From the NCBI GenBank assembly GCA_002733865.1, contig NVXM01000028.1, forward strand, positions 1 to 64,000: a stretch of DNA of 64,000 bases. The letters are read 5' to 3'. The position numbers and the translations under genes were made by a program. Under the pieces are notes generated by a model. That model did not search any database. It saw only the letters and a list, made by a program, of their open reading frames with translations, and had not been told where the DNA came from. Shown piece after piece: positions 35,576 to 44,644 of the stretch (the stretch's first letter is position 1; each line of letters opens with the position of its first letter). This DNA is from Sphingopyxis sp. GTDB taxonomy: Bacteria; Pseudomonadota; Alphaproteobacteria; Sphingomonadales; Sphingomonadaceae.

Positions 35576-36412
35576 CTAGAACCGGAACGCCGCGGTCAGC
35601 CGGATGCTATGCAGGTCGAAATTAGGATCGCTGCGCTTCATGTCCGTTCCACCTGAAGCCAAAAGAAACGGGTTAGTGGCACCTGCAGTTCCCGGACCAA
35701 CATTCACCACATAATCGTCATCATTGTAACGCGTGAAGAGATATTCCAGCCCCATGGTGATGTTATCGGTCACTTTTGCTTCTGCACCAGCACCGCCGGT
35801 CCACCCAAAACTCTCGGTCTTGCCATTATCAGTAAAGCTGTTGGCGCCGTTTGTGGTCGTAAAGCTGTTGTCGATTTTGGCGTATGAGATACCGCTTGTG
35901 GCATAAAACAATACACCGCCCGGCGTATAGCCTACACGGCCACGAGCACCGATCGCATAGTCAAGCTGCCGAGTGAAAGTATAGGAAGCCGGAGTTGTGC
36001 TGAAGCCCGTCACGCTATCGGTGGAATCACTGCGTCCCGCGTCCACCATGAAGCCAATCACGAGGTTGCCATATTGCTTGTCAGCGCCTGCACGGATGTA
36101 ATAGTCGAGATCATCCTTGTCGTTTTGACATCCGGCCGCCGGGACATTGCTTTTTGCAGCCCCATTGCAGAAGCCGGGCGAGAAAGCATTAGCGCCGGTC
36201 ACGGTACTAACGGTATTATCAAAGCTGCCGTTCCGGTCGGAGTCGAACCTGATGCTTTCGTTGACGTCATTTGTCTGCGCGCCCAAGCCAAATGATCCGC
36301 CAATATACATGCCATCAAATTCGGTATTTTCGACGTCCTGAGCAGAGGCAGGAACGGCGACAATCGCCGTTAACATTGTAGCACCAACGAGGGCGCATTT
36401 CTTGAAAGACAT
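35576..36412 (-). CDS. Outer-membrane beta-barrel protein
   Basis: 278 residues. Signal peptide MSFKKCALVGATMLTAIVAVPASAQ, then an eight-stranded-barrel pattern of the Omp25/RopB-like type: YIGGSFGLGAQTND near the start, YAIGARGRVGYTPGGVLFYATSGISYA, GWTGGAGAEAKVTDNITMGLEYLFTRY, ending with LHSIRLTAAFRF (C-terminal Phe). Two Cys residues (FCNGA...GCQND) may form a loop disulfide, unusual for the family. AAGGAATTTGAA precedes the ATG at 36412. It is monocistronic and ends at the bidirectional terminator. Confidence 0.88.
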   Translation of the reverse strand: MSFKKCALVGATMLTAIVAVPASAQDVENTEFDGMYIGGSFGLGAQTNDVNESIRFDSDRNGSFDNTVSTVTGANAFSPGFCNGAAKSNVPAAGCQNDKDDLDYYIRAGADKQYGNLVIGFMVDAGRSDSTDSVTGFSTTPASYTFTRQLDYAIGARGRVGYTPGGVLFYATSGISYAKIDNSFTTTNGANSFTDNGKTESFGWTGGAGAEAKVTDNITMGLEYLFTRYNDDDYVVNVGPGTAGATNPFLLASGGTDMKRSDPNFDLHSIRLTAAFRF

Positions 36413-36773
36413 TTCAAATTCCTTTTTACTAATAACAACTATTCTCACCAAGCGACTGGCGACCGTTTTCGTTCCAGTGGTCAAACGAAGGCATATCAAC
36501 GTGATATTTGGGCCACACAATTTCGAACGATAAGGGGATCTGATTTTGATCCTTATTGTCCAAGCCAATCCAAAGTTCTGGCAAAATACCTAATTTCAGA
36601 GCTATTCTTGGCCAAGATATCAAAACCAAGTCCCGCCTAGGCATTGAGTGGTGAACCCCAAGTGAACTCGATCGTGGCACATTAGGACGTCGATCCGTGC
36701 TCAGGACCGCTTGGAATATCAGGACAGTTATGGCATTGGGCCAGCAATTCTTTTTCTTTGAAAGACCTGATGA
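36413..36773. other. Intergenic region upstream of the OMP gene and the DUF3297 gene
   Basis: 361 bp between divergent genes. I see no coding frame with family resemblance and no strong hairpin; it should contain both promoters. Confidence 0.4.
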
Positions 36774-37088
36774 ATGACTGAAGATAAATCCGAAGTGGCG
36801 ACGAATGAGAAATCCGAGGCGGACATCCCGCCGGACCGCCTTGCGATCAATCCGCGTAGTCCGCATTTCGGCGGCGATCTGTTGTCGCGCGGGATCGGGA
36901 TCAATTTTCGCGGCTCCCGCAAACATAATATCGAGGAATATTCGGTATCTGAGGGCTGGGTGAAGGTTCAGGCTGGCAAGACGATGGATCGCAAGGGCAA
37001 TCCGCTGCTGATCAAGTTGAACGGCGAAGTGGAAGCGTGGTTTGAAGATCTCGGCGATGACGCTCCGAAAATGACCAAAGGCGCTTGA
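36774..37088 (+). CDS. DUF3297 family protein
   Basis: 104 residues. The core PPDRLAINPRSPHFG, LLSRGIGINFRGSRKHNIEEYSVSEGWVKV and GKTMDRKGNPLLIKLNGEVE matches DUF3297, a short single-domain protein widespread in alpha- and gammaproteobacteria; about 20 extra N-terminal residues are charged and probably flexible. Function unknown. Monocistronic. Confidence 0.85.
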   Translation: MTEDKSEVATNEKSEADIPPDRLAINPRSPHFGGDLLSRGIGINFRGSRKHNIEEYSVSEGWVKVQAGKTMDRKGNPLLIKLNGEVEAWFEDLGDDAPKMTKGA

Positions 37089-37126
37089 TCGAAACGCTTT
37101 GACGACGACACTCTCGGCGTATCCAA

Positions 37127-37496
37127 ATGCTGATTGCGCTGGTGTTCTTTGTCCTTCTTGGTTGGGCGGTGCTTTTTACGCAATGTCATCGATACTGCAT
37201 CGCTGCCTGAGAATAGGGAGGGCGGAAGAATATTGCCGTTCGCGGCGGTCTGTATCGGCGCAAAGGCGCTGCTACCAGGTCCATCCGCTGCCTTTTCGCG
37301 CTTCTCTGCGCGGACCTTTTTGATCTCCGGCATTGCCCTCCTTCCGTTTTTCGGGTTCAATTAATACTTCAGCGATCACGATCCGGTGTTCACAAGAATC
37401 GGACTGCTCGACGCGGTAGGCAATATCATCATGCTGGTGCTATGCTATGCCGGATGGAAGCAATGCAAATCGGCTGAACAGGGAGCGGACGAATGA
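37127..37496 (+). pseudogene. Decayed small membrane-protein gene ahead of an SDR operon
   Basis: An ATG at 37127 opens a hydrophobic frame (MLIALVFFVLLGWAVLFTQ) that stops after 27 codons. In another frame the hydrophobic character resumes (RTFLISGIALLPFFGFN), meets TAA at 37362-37364 and goes on in the same frame as RIGLLDAVGNIIMLVLCYAGWKQ to a TGA at 37494-37496. That TGA overlaps the ATG of the next gene as ATGA, the signature of a once-translated, coupled gene. At least one frameshift and one nonsense change are needed. Family not recognised. Confidence 0.45.
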
Positions 37497-38317
37497 CATT
37501 TACCGGAAAAATAGTCTGGATCACGGGAGCTTCGTCAGGAATCGGCGAAGCTCTGGCCGTGGCCTTTGCAGCGCAAGGTGCGCATATCATCCTCTCAGGC
37601 CGCCGAACAGACGCGCTGCAAAGGGTTGCTAACGGCCTGGAAACGGACAATTTTCTGCTGCCTTTTGAAACGACGGATTATGATGTACTGCCTGAAAAGG
37701 TTGATGCAGCCCGCAACTGGAAAGGCAAGGTCGATATCCTCGTCAACAATGCGGGAATCAGCCAGCGGAGTCTGGCACTGGACACCCATCCCGATGTGCA
37801 TCACAAAATCATCAATGTCGATCTGCTCGCCCCGATCTGGCTGACGCAACTGCTGCTTCCCCATATGGTTGCGGCTGGCGGCGGACATATCGTTGGCATT
37901 AGTTCCGTTGCCGGCCGGATTGGCGTCCCGTTGCGCACGGCCTATTGTGCCGCGAAGCATGGGCTGATTGGCTATATGGATGCGCTGAGAGCGGAGACGG
38001 AAAAGCTGCACAATATCAAGGTCACCAACATATTGCCCGGCTCAATCCGCACCAACGTATCGCGCAATGCCTTGACCAAGAACGGCGCCAGCCGGGGCAA
38101 GTCAGACTCGGTTATCGACAATGGCATGGAACCGGCAGAATGCGCTGAACAAATCCTGGAGGCGGTTGCGAATAACGTCCCAGAAGCGATCATCGCCCAG
38201 GGTCCGGAGATGACTCTGGCCAAATTGCGGCAGAGCGATCCCGAGCAATGCTTCTCCATCGCGAGCGATATGGGCGCGCAGATTGCAGCAAAATATGAAG
38301 CAGGAGATGATGACTGA
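37493..38317 (+). CDS. Short-chain dehydrogenase/reductase (SDR)
   Basis: 274 residues. A classical SDR of the DltE/YqjQ-like branch: ITGASSGIGEALAVAFA, DILVNNAGISQRSLALD, catalytic Ser in VGISSVAGRIGVPLRTAYCAAKHGL with Tyr-x-x-x-Lys, then NILPGSIRTNVSRNAL. It overlaps the following crotonase gene by one base (TGATG). With that and the VOC gene it forms a three-gene operon probably used in acyl or small-carbonyl metabolism. Substrate unknown. Confidence 0.9.
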   Translation: MTFTGKIVWITGASSGIGEALAVAFAAQGAHIILSGRRTDALQRVANGLETDNFLLPFETTDYDVLPEKVDAARNWKGKVDILVNNAGISQRSLALDTHPDVHHKIINVDLLAPIWLTQLLLPHMVAAGGGHIVGISSVAGRIGVPLRTAYCAAKHGLIGYMDALRAETEKLHNIKVTNILPGSIRTNVSRNALTKNGASRGKSDSVIDNGMEPAECAEQILEAVANNVPEAIIAQGPEMTLAKLRQSDPEQCFSIASDMGAQIAAKYEAGDDD

Positions 38318-39093
38318 TGGCTCTGATATTGCTCGAAAAATCGGAGGCTGTGGCGACGATAACGCTCAATCGCCCGGAAGCGATGAATGCTCTGTCGCAC
38401 GCGCTGAGAAGTGAATTTCACGCAGCCTGCCAGGTAATCTCTGAAGATGATGATATTCGTGCTGTCATCGTCACTGGCGCCGGGGACCGGGCGTTTACAG
38501 CAGGACTTGACCTCAAGGAACTCGGCGAACAGGGTCTTGGTGCAGCGACTGACCAGAAGCCTGCCAGCAATCCCTGCCGGGCGCTGGAATCTCTGGCGGT
38601 ACCAGTGATCGGCGCGATCAATGGTGTGGCCATCACCGGCGGCTTCGAACTGGCCCTGGCTTGCGATATCCGCATCGCTTCGAGCAACGCCCGCTTTGCC
38701 GACACCCACGGCCGTGTTGGCATCATCCCCGGATGGGGGCTTTCGCAGAAACTGTCACGATTCATCGGCCTTTCGCGAGCCTGTGAGCTGAGCTTCACCG
38801 GACAATTTCTGGATGCACAGACCGCCTGTGACTGGGGGCTGGTAAACCATATTTATGAGCCGGATGAATTGATGACCAAGGCCCGCGCCCTTGCCGCCGA
38901 CATGGCCAGCATGGATCCCAGTTTCCTGAAAACCTACAAACGGTTGATCTTCGATGGTTACGATCAGAATTTCAACGAGGCTATGGCGCTCGAGAAACGG
39001 ACGACTGACGCCTGGAATGCTGATGTGACGGCGGAAGAAGTCGAGCAGAGGCGGCTGGCCGTTATCGAACGCGGCCGGGCGTTGAAGAACTGA
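38317..39093 (+). CDS. Enoyl-CoA hydratase/isomerase family protein (crotonase)
   Basis: 258 residues, normal for the family. Oxyanion-hole segments RAFTAGLDLKELGE and GVAITGGFELALACD are present; the catalytic Glu pair of true hydratases is only partly visible (FADTHGRVGIIPGWGLSQKL has Gly/His where the first Glu is usual), so another crotonase activity such as isomerase or hydrolase is possible. Translation is coupled to the SDR gene in front; the VOC gene starts 1 bp after its stop. Confidence 0.88.
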   Translation: MALILLEKSEAVATITLNRPEAMNALSHALRSEFHAACQVISEDDDIRAVIVTGAGDRAFTAGLDLKELGEQGLGAATDQKPASNPCRALESLAVPVIGAINGVAITGGFELALACDIRIASSNARFADTHGRVGIIPGWGLSQKLSRFIGLSRACELSFTGQFLDAQTACDWGLVNHIYEPDELMTKARALAADMASMDPSFLKTYKRLIFDGYDQNFNEAMALEKRTTDAWNADVTAEEVEQRRLAVIERGRALKN

Positions 39094-39094
39094 T

Positions 39095-39496
39095 ATGAAG
39101 CTCAACGCGCTTGACCATGTCAACATCATCACCGACGATCTCGCCGGAACGGTGAAGTTCTTTGCTGAAGTTTTCGGTCTTGATGTCCGAGATGGCCCGG
39201 AACCCTTGCCTCCGGAGCATGTGCAGTGGCTCTATGATGATAGCGACCGCGCGATTTTTCACATCAATTCAAAAGAGATGCAGCAGGCCTATCGCCGCGA
39301 TACGCAATCCGGGCCGATGACAGGCGCAATCCATCACGTCGCGCTGGATTGCAGCGATCACAACGGATTTATCGAGCGCCTAGAAGTGCATGATATCGAT
39401 TATCGTCTGAATGACATACCGTCTATCAATCTCAAGCAGCTGTTTTTCAGCGAACCCAATGGGGTGCTTCTGGAGCTCAATTTTCGCGGCGAATAG
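39095..39496 (+). CDS. VOC family (glyoxalase/dioxygenase fold) protein
   Basis: 133 residues with two beta-alpha-beta-beta-beta modules: LNALDHVNIITDDLAGTVKFFAEVFGLDV and AIHHVALDCSDHNGFIERLEVHDIDY, ending LFFSEPNGVLLELNF. Probable metal ligands are the His in DHVNI, the His in HHVAL and the Glu in LLELNF. It closes the SDR-crotonase operon. Reaction unknown. Confidence 0.85.
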   Translation: MKLNALDHVNIITDDLAGTVKFFAEVFGLDVRDGPEPLPPEHVQWLYDDSDRAIFHINSKEMQQAYRRDTQSGPMTGAIHHVALDCSDHNGFIERLEVHDIDYRLNDIPSINLKQLFFSEPNGVLLELNFRGE

Positions 39497-39510
39497 CTTC
39501 GAAACCGGTG

Positions 39511-40140
39511 CTAGCGGAAGATGCAGTTGGTCCCCGCCCAAAGGTCTGTAATTCTCGCATCTTGAGCATCGCTATCCAATAGTCCGGAGAACCCGCCAGC
39601 GCCATCGCCACCGGTATGAAACTCCGTACCGATGCTAATGTCATCATCGATCTCAAATGTGATCGATTGCGCCATTGTTGTCCGCTGCGTTCCGATGCCA
39701 ATACCGCTCATGGTGGTCAGGTCTGGGTTCTTGTCGCCGTCGCTCAAGTCCCACCCAACGAACTTACCGTCTTGGAAATTGGCAGTAAAATCGCCAAATT
39801 GGCTGAAATCAATCGGCCCCGCCCCGCATTCCTGGTTTGAAGTAATGCTATCAACCGGTCCCAGTTGCGCCGCAATGGCCGCTTCGGTCGCAGCTCTTTC
39901 CGTGCCGAATGCCAGCAGACGCGTGCTGCCGGTCTTGGCATTCACGAAGCGAAGCCCCTCACCGTCGAGAGTTACGGCAATTTTTACCGTATCTTGTTTC
40001 GCGGATTTTTCGTCGACCATTTGATCCGCTTCTGCTTTCGCCACTGCGTCGCTCGGTTCTGCTGTTCGATTTTCTTCCGCACAGGCCGTCACACCGACCG
40101 AAAGAAGCAAGGACAGCGACAGGCGCGAAAGGACTCTCAC
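39511..40140 (-). CDS. Hypothetical lipoprotein
   Basis: 209 residues from a GTG that overlaps the GFA stop (GTGA). Lipobox: MRVLSRLSLSLLLSVGVTAC (Cys 20), then an acidic linker and a beta-rich domain with a Cys in TSNQECGAGPIDFSQFGDFTANF and a C-terminal Cys (GTNCIFR) that may form a disulfide. No recognised family. Codon use fits its neighbours. It is likely anchored at an envelope membrane facing the periplasm. Confidence 0.7.
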   Translation of the reverse strand: MRVLSRLSLSLLLSVGVTACAEENRTAEPSDAVAKAEADQMVDEKSAKQDTVKIAVTLDGEGLRFVNAKTGSTRLLAFGTERAATEAAIAAQLGPVDSITSNQECGAGPIDFSQFGDFTANFQDGKFVGWDLSDGDKNPDLTTMSGIGIGTQRTTMAQSITFEIDDDISIGTEFHTGGDGAGGFSGLLDSDAQDARITDLWAGTNCIFR

Positions 40141-40541
40141 GAGGGGTTTCCCCCGATCTGGGCAACGTTGTCATCGACTTTGACCCACTGCTGCTTGCTG
40201 TCGGTCCAGAAGTGGATCTGCGGCTCGAGTATGCTGGTATCGTCCAGAGTTCCCGCCTTGATAAAGGTCATTCCCGGCTGGGTCGGAAGCGTGGTCTTTA
40301 CGGGCGATCCACAGGTACCGCAGAAATGCCGATGGACGACATTGCCGCTATCGGCATTGTCTTCATATACCGTAAGAGAACCGTCTATATCTATTTGTTC
40401 ATCGGAAACCGCGAACAGCACGGAATAGGCGCTGCCCGCCTGTCGCTGGCAATTTTTGCAGTGACAGACGCCGCACATTTGCAGCTCTCCCTCAACACTA
40501 TATCTTACCGCACCGCATAAACACTGGCCTGTTATCGTCAT
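40137..40541 (-). CDS. GFA family (CENP-V/GFA zinc-binding) protein
   Basis: 134 residues. Zinc ligands: CLCGAVRY near the N-terminus, CHCKNCQRQAGS, and HFCGTCGSPV. The fold is that of glutathione-dependent formaldehyde-activating enzyme, though most members have no proven Gfa activity. It overlaps the lipoprotein gene by 4 bp and follows the KAS III gene by 15 bp, so the three may be one operon. A second GFA-family gene lies at the right end of the window. Confidence 0.88.
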   Translation of the reverse strand: MTITGQCLCGAVRYSVEGELQMCGVCHCKNCQRQAGSAYSVLFAVSDEQIDIDGSLTVYEDNADSGNVVHRHFCGTCGSPVKTTLPTQPGMTFIKAGTLDDTSILEPQIHFWTDSKQQWVKVDDNVAQIGGNPS

Positions 40542-40556
40542 TCTTATTCTCCCTGA

Positions 40557-41690
40557 TTAGGCGACCTTGCGCACAAAAACCGTCCCGGCTGAATAACCGG
40601 CACCGAATGAGCAGATCAGCCCCACTTCTCCCTCAAACAGATCGTCACTGTGCTTGTGAAAGGCGATGATCGAACCAGCGGAGGACGTATTCGCATAGGT
40701 ATCCAGAACCGTCGGACTTTCGTCGTCACTTGCTTCATGGCCGAGCACGCGCTGCGCAATCAGGCGATTCATCCCGGCATTGGCCTGATGCAGCCAGAGG
40801 CGCCGCAACTTGGCCGATTCAATGCCGAGCCGCTCCATTTGCTCGTTGATCATTGTCGCGACCATCGGCACCACTTCCTTGAAGACCTTGCGCCCCTCCT
40901 GGACAAACAGCTTGTCCTTGTCATCGCGGCTTTCCGGATGGGTCCGGTTGAGGAAACCGAAGTTGTTGCGGATATTGTTGGAAAACTGGGTCTTGAGTTT
41001 CGTACCGATAATTTCCCAATGCTGGGCTGGAGCAATGTCCTTCGCTTCCACCAGAATTGCCGTGGCCACGTCACCAAAAATAAAATGGCTGTCCCGGTCG
41101 CGCCAGTTGAGATGGCCGGAACAGATTTCCGGATTGATCACCAGCACCGATCTGGCGCTGCCTGAGCGGATATAATCGGCGGCGGTTTGAATGCCGAAGG
41201 TGGCCGATGAGCAAGCGACGTTCATGTCAAAGCCAAAGCCGTCCTGCATCCCCAGAGCATCCTGTATCTCAACCGCAATCGCCGGATAGGCCCGTTGCAG
41301 ATTGGAACAGGCGCAAAGCACCGCATCCACATCTTCTGGCTTGCGCCCTGCCCGCTCCAATGCCTGCAGCGCGGCCTTCACGCCTATCTCGGCCAGAACA
41401 GAGATCTCCTCATTCGGACGTTCCGGCAAACGCGGACACATGATTTCCGGATCGAGAATCGGTTCCTTCGAAAGGACAAAGCGCGACTTGATACCAGACG
41501 CTTTCTCGATAAACTCTACTGAACTATGCGGTATTTCCGCCACTTCTCCAGCTTCGATCGCCTCGGCATTCTGATGATTGGTGAGATCGGCATAAGCGTT
41601 AAAACTGGCAACCAATTCGGCGTTGCTGATACTGTCTTCCGGCGTAAACAGGCCGGTAGCGGAAATCACGGGAATATTATTGTCCGTCAT
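40557..41690 (-). CDS. Beta-ketoacyl-ACP synthase III family (KAS III-like) protein
   Basis: 377 residues, ~60 longer than typical FabH. Catalytic triad: Cys in NVACSSATFGIQTAAD, His in WLHQANAGMN, Asn in YANTSSAGSIIAF. The rest also follows the thiolase fold (DVDAVLCACSNLQRAYPAIAVEIQDALG). AAGGAAAAATAGC precedes the ATG. It is not next to fatty-acid synthesis genes, so it may serve secondary fatty-acid or polyketide-like priming instead of housekeeping initiation. Confidence 0.88.
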   Translation of the reverse strand: MTDNNIPVISATGLFTPEDSISNAELVASFNAYADLTNHQNAEAIEAGEVAEIPHSSVEFIEKASGIKSRFVLSKEPILDPEIMCPRLPERPNEEISVLAEIGVKAALQALERAGRKPEDVDAVLCACSNLQRAYPAIAVEIQDALGMQDGFGFDMNVACSSATFGIQTAADYIRSGSARSVLVINPEICSGHLNWRDRDSHFIFGDVATAILVEAKDIAPAQHWEIIGTKLKTQFSNNIRNNFGFLNRTHPESRDDKDKLFVQEGRKVFKEVVPMVATMINEQMERLGIESAKLRRLWLHQANAGMNRLIAQRVLGHEASDDESPTVLDTYANTSSAGSIIAFHKHSDDLFEGEVGLICSFGAGYSAGTVFVRKVA

Positions 41691-41821
41691 GGGAAGCTAT
41701 TTTTCCTTCTGCGATTGCGCTTTATACAGCGCTTGAATGCGACGGTAATCTCCCTTGGTGAAACTGGCAAGAAGGGTTGATCATGCTTTGCCAATCCATC
41801 GCCGCTTGCTATCGAAAGCCC

Positions 41822-42559
41822 ATGAATGACCGCGTAAAACTCGATGACAGCTGGAAACAGCCACTCGCCAGCGAATTTAACAGCGAATATATGGGAAATC
41901 TCCGCGAATTTTTGCTGAAAGAGAAATCGGCGGGCAAGCAGATATTCCCGAAAGGGGCCGAATATTTTCGCGCACTCGACCTGACGCCACTCGACAAGGT
42001 TCGCGTCGTGATCCTTGGCCAGGACCCCTATCATGGCCCTGGCCAGGCCCATGGACTGTGTTTCAGCGTCCAGCCCGGCGTTCGACCACCGCCGTCCCTG
42101 GTCAATATCTACAAGGAACTGGAAAGCGATCTTGGTCTGGCGCGACCAAGCCACGGATTTCTCGAGCATTGGGCCAAACAGGGCGTGTTGCTGCTCAACA
42201 GCGTATTGACGGTCGAAATGGCCAATGCCGCCTCTCATCGGGGCAAGGGATGGGAGCAGTTTACGGATGCGATTATACGCCTGATCGCGGCACAGCCGGA
42301 ACCTGTGGTTTTCCTCCTGTGGGGGAACTACGCCCAGAAAAAGGCCGCGTTCGTGCAAAGCGTCGACGAGGGTGGGCGGCACTTGGTGATGAAAGCTCCT
42401 CATCCATCGCCGCTATCGGCCCACAATGGTTTTTTTGGTTGCAGACATTTCAGCAAAGCGAACGCGTTTCTCGAACAGAACGGACTGGCTCCGATTGACT
42501 GGAGCTTGCCGCCCGTCAGTGCTGAAACGAGTTCAGCGCCCGATCAAGAGCCGCAATGA
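41822..42559 (+). CDS. ung: Uracil-DNA glycosylase
   Basis: 245 residues. Family 1 UDG: water-activating loop [18 protein letters not shown] (Asp ~67), [28 protein letters not shown] and the minor-groove Leu loop [14 protein letters not shown] (His ~194). It removes uracil from DNA. The ATG at 41822 is chosen because the family sequence begins there; an earlier ATG adds 15 unrelated residues. Its 3' end overlaps the convergent hypothetical gene by 44 bp. Confidence 0.95.
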   Translation: MNDRVKLDDSWKQPLASEFNSEYMGNLREFLLKEKSAGKQIFPKGAEYFRALDLTPLDKVRVVILGQDPYHGPGQAHGLCFSVQPGVRPPPSLVNIYKELESDLGLARPSHGFLEHWAKQGVLLLNSVLTVEMANAASHRGKGWEQFTDAIIRLIAAQPEPVVFLLWGNYAQKKAAFVQSVDEGGRHLVMKAPHPSPLSAHNGFFGCRHFSKANAFLEQNGLAPIDWSLPPVSAETSSAPDQEPQ

Positions 42560-42935
42560 GCTCTTCGACATCGGTCAGGCGCTCCAACTCCTGGCTGGAC
42601 AACAGGCAATGTAATGCGCTGTCTGATTCCAGCAAGATTGCAGGCAAATTGAGCCCAGCGACCACGGGAAACGCATCAGCCGGATAGGCGCGGGCAAAGT
42701 CCTGCCGGTGATAGAAGCGCTTTTCCATAGCTAGGCTGTCGAGATAGTTTCGCCAAGGCCTCCGCATGGACATGGCGCCGTGACTGATCCTGCACAAACT
42801 GCATTCGTAAGTTTCGGGGCGGACCAATTTATGCACAGCATCCATCAGCGCTGATGCCCAGCCGTCATCGGCATTGTAGACAATGATCAAACGGTCGATC
42901 GGTACCGCTCGGGTGGGGTTGCCGGAGTCCTTCAT
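42516..42935 (-). CDS. Hypothetical protein, 139 aa
   Basis: 139 residues, no family recognised with certainty. The chain opens like a Rossmann or thioredoxin-type beta-alpha unit ([27 protein letters not shown]), then [16 protein letters not shown] with a C-x-x-C pair, then [42 protein letters not shown], which resembles the second half of a thioredoxin-like fold. The C-x-x-C could be redox-active or bind metal. The start overlaps the stop of the alpha/beta hydrolase gene by one base; the 3' end overlaps ung by 44 bp. Confidence 0.7.
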   Translation of the reverse strand: MKDSGNPTRAVPIDRLIIVYNADDGWASALMDAVHKLVRPETYECSLCRISHGAMSMRRPWRNYLDSLAMEKRFYHRQDFARAYPADAFPVVAGLNLPAILLESDSALHCLLSSQELERLTDVEELIAALDRALNSFQH

Positions 42936-43906
42936 CAGTCCTGGTTCGGCGCGGCAGCCTCAGTGGTTGCAGCGTCAATCCAGGCGTCAATATCACGCGC
43001 GACCTGATGCGGCGTCTCCTCCATGGGCAGGTGCCCGGCATCCACATAGGTTATCAAAGTGCTGCCCGGAATCCTGCTTTCAAAAGCGCGGGCGTGGGCC
43101 GGCGGAATAACAGTGTCCTGCTCTCCCCATAGTATCAAAACCGGCATATTCAGACTGCCGACTTCGCTCCATTTTTCCGGTTCGCGAGCGGTTTTTCCCC
43201 GGTCCAGTGTCGCTTGGCGGTTCCCGGGGAAGCGCAACAATTCCCAGTAGCGATCGACCATTTCTTCGGTCAATCGCTCTGGTTGCGCATAGCTTTCCTC
43301 CAGAGAGGATTTGACCAGAAAGCGAGGTGTTATTTCCGGCAACAGAAGTTCCCCGAGCCAAGACTGCGCGAGTCTTGCACCAAGATATGGCTTGCCTGCC
43401 TGCTCGACCTGCGCACCAGAGGCATCGATCAAAACGAGCCCCGACGTGCGTTCCGGCACAGAACGTCCCGCGCGCCAGGCGATCCATCCGCCACGGCTGT
43501 TGCCAACCCAATAGACCTTGTCGACACCAATTGCGTCGAGGACCTTGACCGCCGAGGCGATATTGGTTTCGGCATCATAAGCGCCCGTTGGACTGGGGCC
43601 GGTCAGGCCGTGTCCGTAAAGGTCTAGAGAAATCATCCGATATTTGTTTCCCAGCAAGGCGACCAGCGGCTCCCAGGTCTGCAGCAGACTGTTCGACCCG
43701 TGGATCAGCAGCAGCGCAGGTCCGTCCCTGTTGCCTTGATCGCGATAATGGATTTTGCCGCCCTGCCCGTCGTCCAGAAAACGGGAAGATTCATTCGAAT
43801 ATTTCGTGATCATCTCTGCGCGATCGGTGTCCGGCGTGCGAAATATCAGGAACGCAGCACCCAAGAGAACCAGCAGCACCACCAAAATACGGATCGTCTT
43901 CTTCAT
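42935..43906 (-). CDS. Alpha/beta hydrolase, membrane-anchored or secreted
   Basis: 323 residues. An N-terminal hydrophobic segment (IRILVVLLVLLGAAFLIF) acts as signal or anchor. The hydrolase fold has the oxyanion HGSN loop in LLLIHGSNSLLQTWEPLV, the nucleophile elbow GNSRGGW, an Asp in WGEQDTVIPP and the catalytic His in VDAGHLPMEE. The substrate is unknown; homologues include epoxide hydrolases, esterases and C-C hydrolases. AGAGGCAATAAC precedes the ATG. Confidence 0.9.
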   Translation of the reverse strand: MKKTIRILVVLLVLLGAAFLIFRTPDTDRAEMITKYSNESSRFLDDGQGGKIHYRDQGNRDGPALLLIHGSNSLLQTWEPLVALLGNKYRMISLDLYGHGLTGPSPTGAYDAETNIASAVKVLDAIGVDKVYWVGNSRGGWIAWRAGRSVPERTSGLVLIDASGAQVEQAGKPYLGARLAQSWLGELLLPEITPRFLVKSSLEESYAQPERLTEEMVDRYWELLRFPGNRQATLDRGKTAREPEKWSEVGSLNMPVLILWGEQDTVIPPAHARAFESRIPGSTLITYVDAGHLPMEETPHQVARDIDAWIDAATTEAAAPNQD

Positions 43907-43966
43907 GTTATTGCCTCTGTGCCGAACAGGCCGGGTGTACCAAGAGTCAGGATTTCCGCCAAAGAC

Positions 43967-44512
43967 TTATTCGACAGCCTGCCATTGTCCCGGGAGAAGG
44001 TCTCCAACTGACCAGTCGCCAACGCTCCATCGTATCAGCCGCAAAGTAGGATTTCCGACAGCCGCAGTCATCCGGCGGACTTGTCGGTTGCGGCCTTCGC
44101 TTATGGTAAGCTTTATCCAGCAATCCGGAACGTTTTTGCGCACCCGGATTGGCGGATCGCGCGGCCACATCGCCGGATCAGCGATACATTCCGCTTCCGC
44201 AGGCCTGGTCAAGCCGTCCTTCAGTTGAACACCCTGCCGCAACATGGCGAGGCTCTTGTCTTCAACTTCCCCTTCAACCTGCACCAGATAGCTTTTCGGT
44301 AGTTTATATTTGGGATCAGATATCCGTGCCTGCAGCTTTCCATCGTCGGTGAGAACCATCAACCCCTCGCTATCGCGATCAAGCCGCCCTGCGGGATAAA
44401 CCCCGGCCTGATCGATATAATCTGAGAGCGTAGGCCGCTTCGTTTCACTGCCCCGGTCGGTAAATTGCGGCAGCACGCCGAATGGTTTGTTGAAGAGGAT
44501 CAATTTGGTCAT
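43967..44512 (-). CDS. rluE: 23S rRNA pseudouridine synthase, RsuA/RluE-like
   Basis: 181 residues, starting directly with the catalytic domain as RluE does (no S4 domain): [17 protein letters not shown], then [19 protein letters not shown] with the catalytic Asp, [11 protein letters not shown] and [12 protein letters not shown]. It isomerises uridine in 23S rRNA. The ATG at 44512 follows AAAGAAGCGC. Confidence 0.9.
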   Translation of the reverse strand: MTKLILFNKPFGVLPQFTDRGSETKRPTLSDYIDQAGVYPAGRLDRDSEGLMVLTDDGKLQARISDPKYKLPKSYLVQVEGEVEDKSLAMLRQGVQLKDGLTRPAEAECIADPAMWPRDPPIRVRKNVPDCWIKLTISEGRNRQVRRMTAAVGNPTLRLIRWSVGDWSVGDLLPGQWQAVE

Positions 44513-44644
44513 GCGCTTCTTTGGCAGTGCCGAATAGAATGAGCAATGGACCAGCATCGCGTTCCATCATCTTGGGTGGTGAGGAAAGTATTGGCGGCGC
44601 CGCTATCACTACCGGTCTCGCTCGAAAATGTGTAACGGGTGCCG

